DNA from: Paracoccaceae bacterium
GTDB lineage: Bacteria > Pseudomonadota > Alphaproteobacteria > Rhodobacterales > Rhodobacteraceae
Assembly (NCBI GenBank): GCA_009920815.1
Contig: RFZH01000142.1
Location: 1 to 6,060 of the forward strand
Length of the DNA: 6,060 nucleotides
Direction: 5' to 3'
The notes under the pieces are model-generated. The model made no database searches. It saw only the letters and a list, made by a program, of their open reading frames with translations, and had not been told where the DNA came from. Both the position numbers and the translations under genes were made by a program. This document shows, piece by piece, positions 5,244-6,060 of this stretch (the first letter of the stretch is position 1; each line of letters begins with the position of its first letter).

Positions 5244-6060
5244 CCGCATTGCGTGCGCGTACATGGTATGACGCGACGGCGATTACGCCCCCGACCACCC
5301 AACCGATTACATCGATCAACGGGGGTGTATATGACGTCGCAATCATCGGTGCGGGGCTTGCGGGGTTGGTCAGTGCACTGACGCTTGCGCATGGTGGGGC
5401 CCGCGTGATTGTTCTGGAAACAGATCACATCGGATCAGGGGCGTCTGGTCGAAATGGCGGATTTTGTTCTGCAGGCTGGGCTGCAGATCATGCACAAATC
5501 ACCAAACAGGTCGGTGCAGAAAACGCCCAAACGCTTGAGGGCCTCGCCCAGCAGGGTCTGGAATGGATGAAAACGCGGATGCAAATGCCGCACTATGCGC
5601 CCTGCGCGATGATGCAGGGCGAACTGATCCTGTCCTTAAGCGGTGCGGCATTGCAACCAGCAGGACAAGATCAGGTGATCACCACCCCCGATCTGCGTAA
5701 AATCTTGACGGCACGGCGCTATAAATCTGCGGTCTATTGCCCATCTGCCGTTCATTTCCACCCGCTTAATTTCATGCGATTGCTGGCACAAGACGTGATG
5801 GATGCAGGGGGTGAAATCATAGAAAACACACCTGTTATAGGCGTATCCAAAACGGCGCATGGATTTGATGTCAGAGTAGCGAGTGGTAAAGCGTCAATCA
5901 AAGCCCAGCGCGTGATCACGGCGACAGGCGGGTATATGGGCAATGAAACCCCGTTTTCGCGCCGATATTTATTACCCATCCGCACCTATATTGGTGTCAC
6001 AGATCCTATGCCCGAGATTTTGGACAGACATATCAAGTGTCACTGGGCCATTGCCGACAC
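5240..6060 (+). CDS. FAD-dependent oxidoreductase, gamma-glutamylputrescine-oxidase-like (3' end cut by window edge)
   Basis: The frame is open from TTG at 5240 to the right edge (273 complete codons). The protein begins with an ARTWYDATA segment and reaches the FAD Rossmann fold DVAIIGAGLAGL at residues 32-43. It continues with VIVLE and GSGASGRNGGFCSAGW, the flavin-site loop of PuuB and other amine oxidases of the DAO superfamily. SAVHFHPLNFMRLL near residue 171 and TATGGY near 230 also match that group. Such enzymes oxidise amines such as gamma-glutamylputrescine or amino acids, usually with oxygen or a quinone as acceptor. TTG is chosen because an in-frame TAA lies at 5231-5233, no ATG or GTG precedes the Rossmann fold, and AAAGG at 5226-5230 is suitably placed. 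The start overlaps the permease stop by four bases (TTGA), indicating translational coupling. Family is clear; substrate is unknown and the C-terminal half is not visible. Confidence 0.85.
   Translation, partial: MTALRARTWYDATAITPPTTQPITSINGGVYDVAIIGAGLAGLVSALTLAHGGARVIVLETDHIGSGASGRNGGFCSAGWAADHAQITKQVGAENAQTLEGLAQQGLEWMKTRMQMPHYAPCAMMQGELILSLSGAALQPAGQDQVITTPDLRKILTARRYKSAVYCPSAVHFHPLNFMRLLAQDVMDAGGEIIENTPVIGVSKTAHGFDVRVASGKASIKAQRVITATGGYMGNETPFSRRYLLPIRTYIGVTDPMPEILDRHIKCHWAIAD

Noticed and set aside
5165..5985. Several minus-strand frames of 74-87 codons at the right end
   Set aside because: The plus strand here encodes the permease end and a clear FAD oxidoreductase starting at TTG; the minus-strand frames are shadows.

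Overview
The window looks like a chromosomal stretch from an alphaproteobacterium, most likely Rhodobacteraceae (Roseobacter group). The basis is the style of the MoaA protein (its N-terminus and its C-terminal Gly-Gly tail), a small lipoprotein of a type I associate with that family, TTG start codons, and ABC-uptake genes mixed with FAD amino-acid oxidoreductases. This assignment is inference; no database was searched. No rRNA, tRNA, CRISPR array or insertion sequence was seen, and no gene-free stretch exceeds about 125 bases.

Left part (1-1490): a minus-strand lipoprotein gene, cut by the left edge, is divergent from moaA (molybdenum cofactor synthesis, first step). The 84-bp gap between them holds a 9-bp perfect inverted repeat. 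Its arms coincide with plausible -10 elements for both directions. moaA has no visible Shine-Dalgarno sequence, and its predicted transcription start falls on the start codon, so its mRNA may be leaderless.

Right part (1517-6060): four plus-strand genes form what looks like an uptake-and-oxidation locus for an amino acid or related amine. They are (i) a D-arginine-dehydrogenase-like FAD enzyme, (ii) a secreted family-3 amino-acid-binding protein, (iii) a 562-aa ABC permease whose last ~210 residues are an ordinary amino-acid permease core, and (iv) a second FAD enzyme of the gamma-glutamylputrescine-oxidase type. The last starts at TTG, overlaps the permease stop, and is cut by the right edge. 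An 11-bp-stem hairpin with a T-rich tail lies between the binding protein and permease genes and probably lowers permease expression relative to the binding protein. No ATPase gene is present in the window; it may lie downstream.

The most unusual object is the permease. About 350 residues precede the core and carry about seven predicted membrane helices. An ~80-residue soluble segment next to the core reads like part of lobe 2 of a family-3 binding protein. This suggests a transporter with a built-in partial receptor domain in addition to its separate binding protein.
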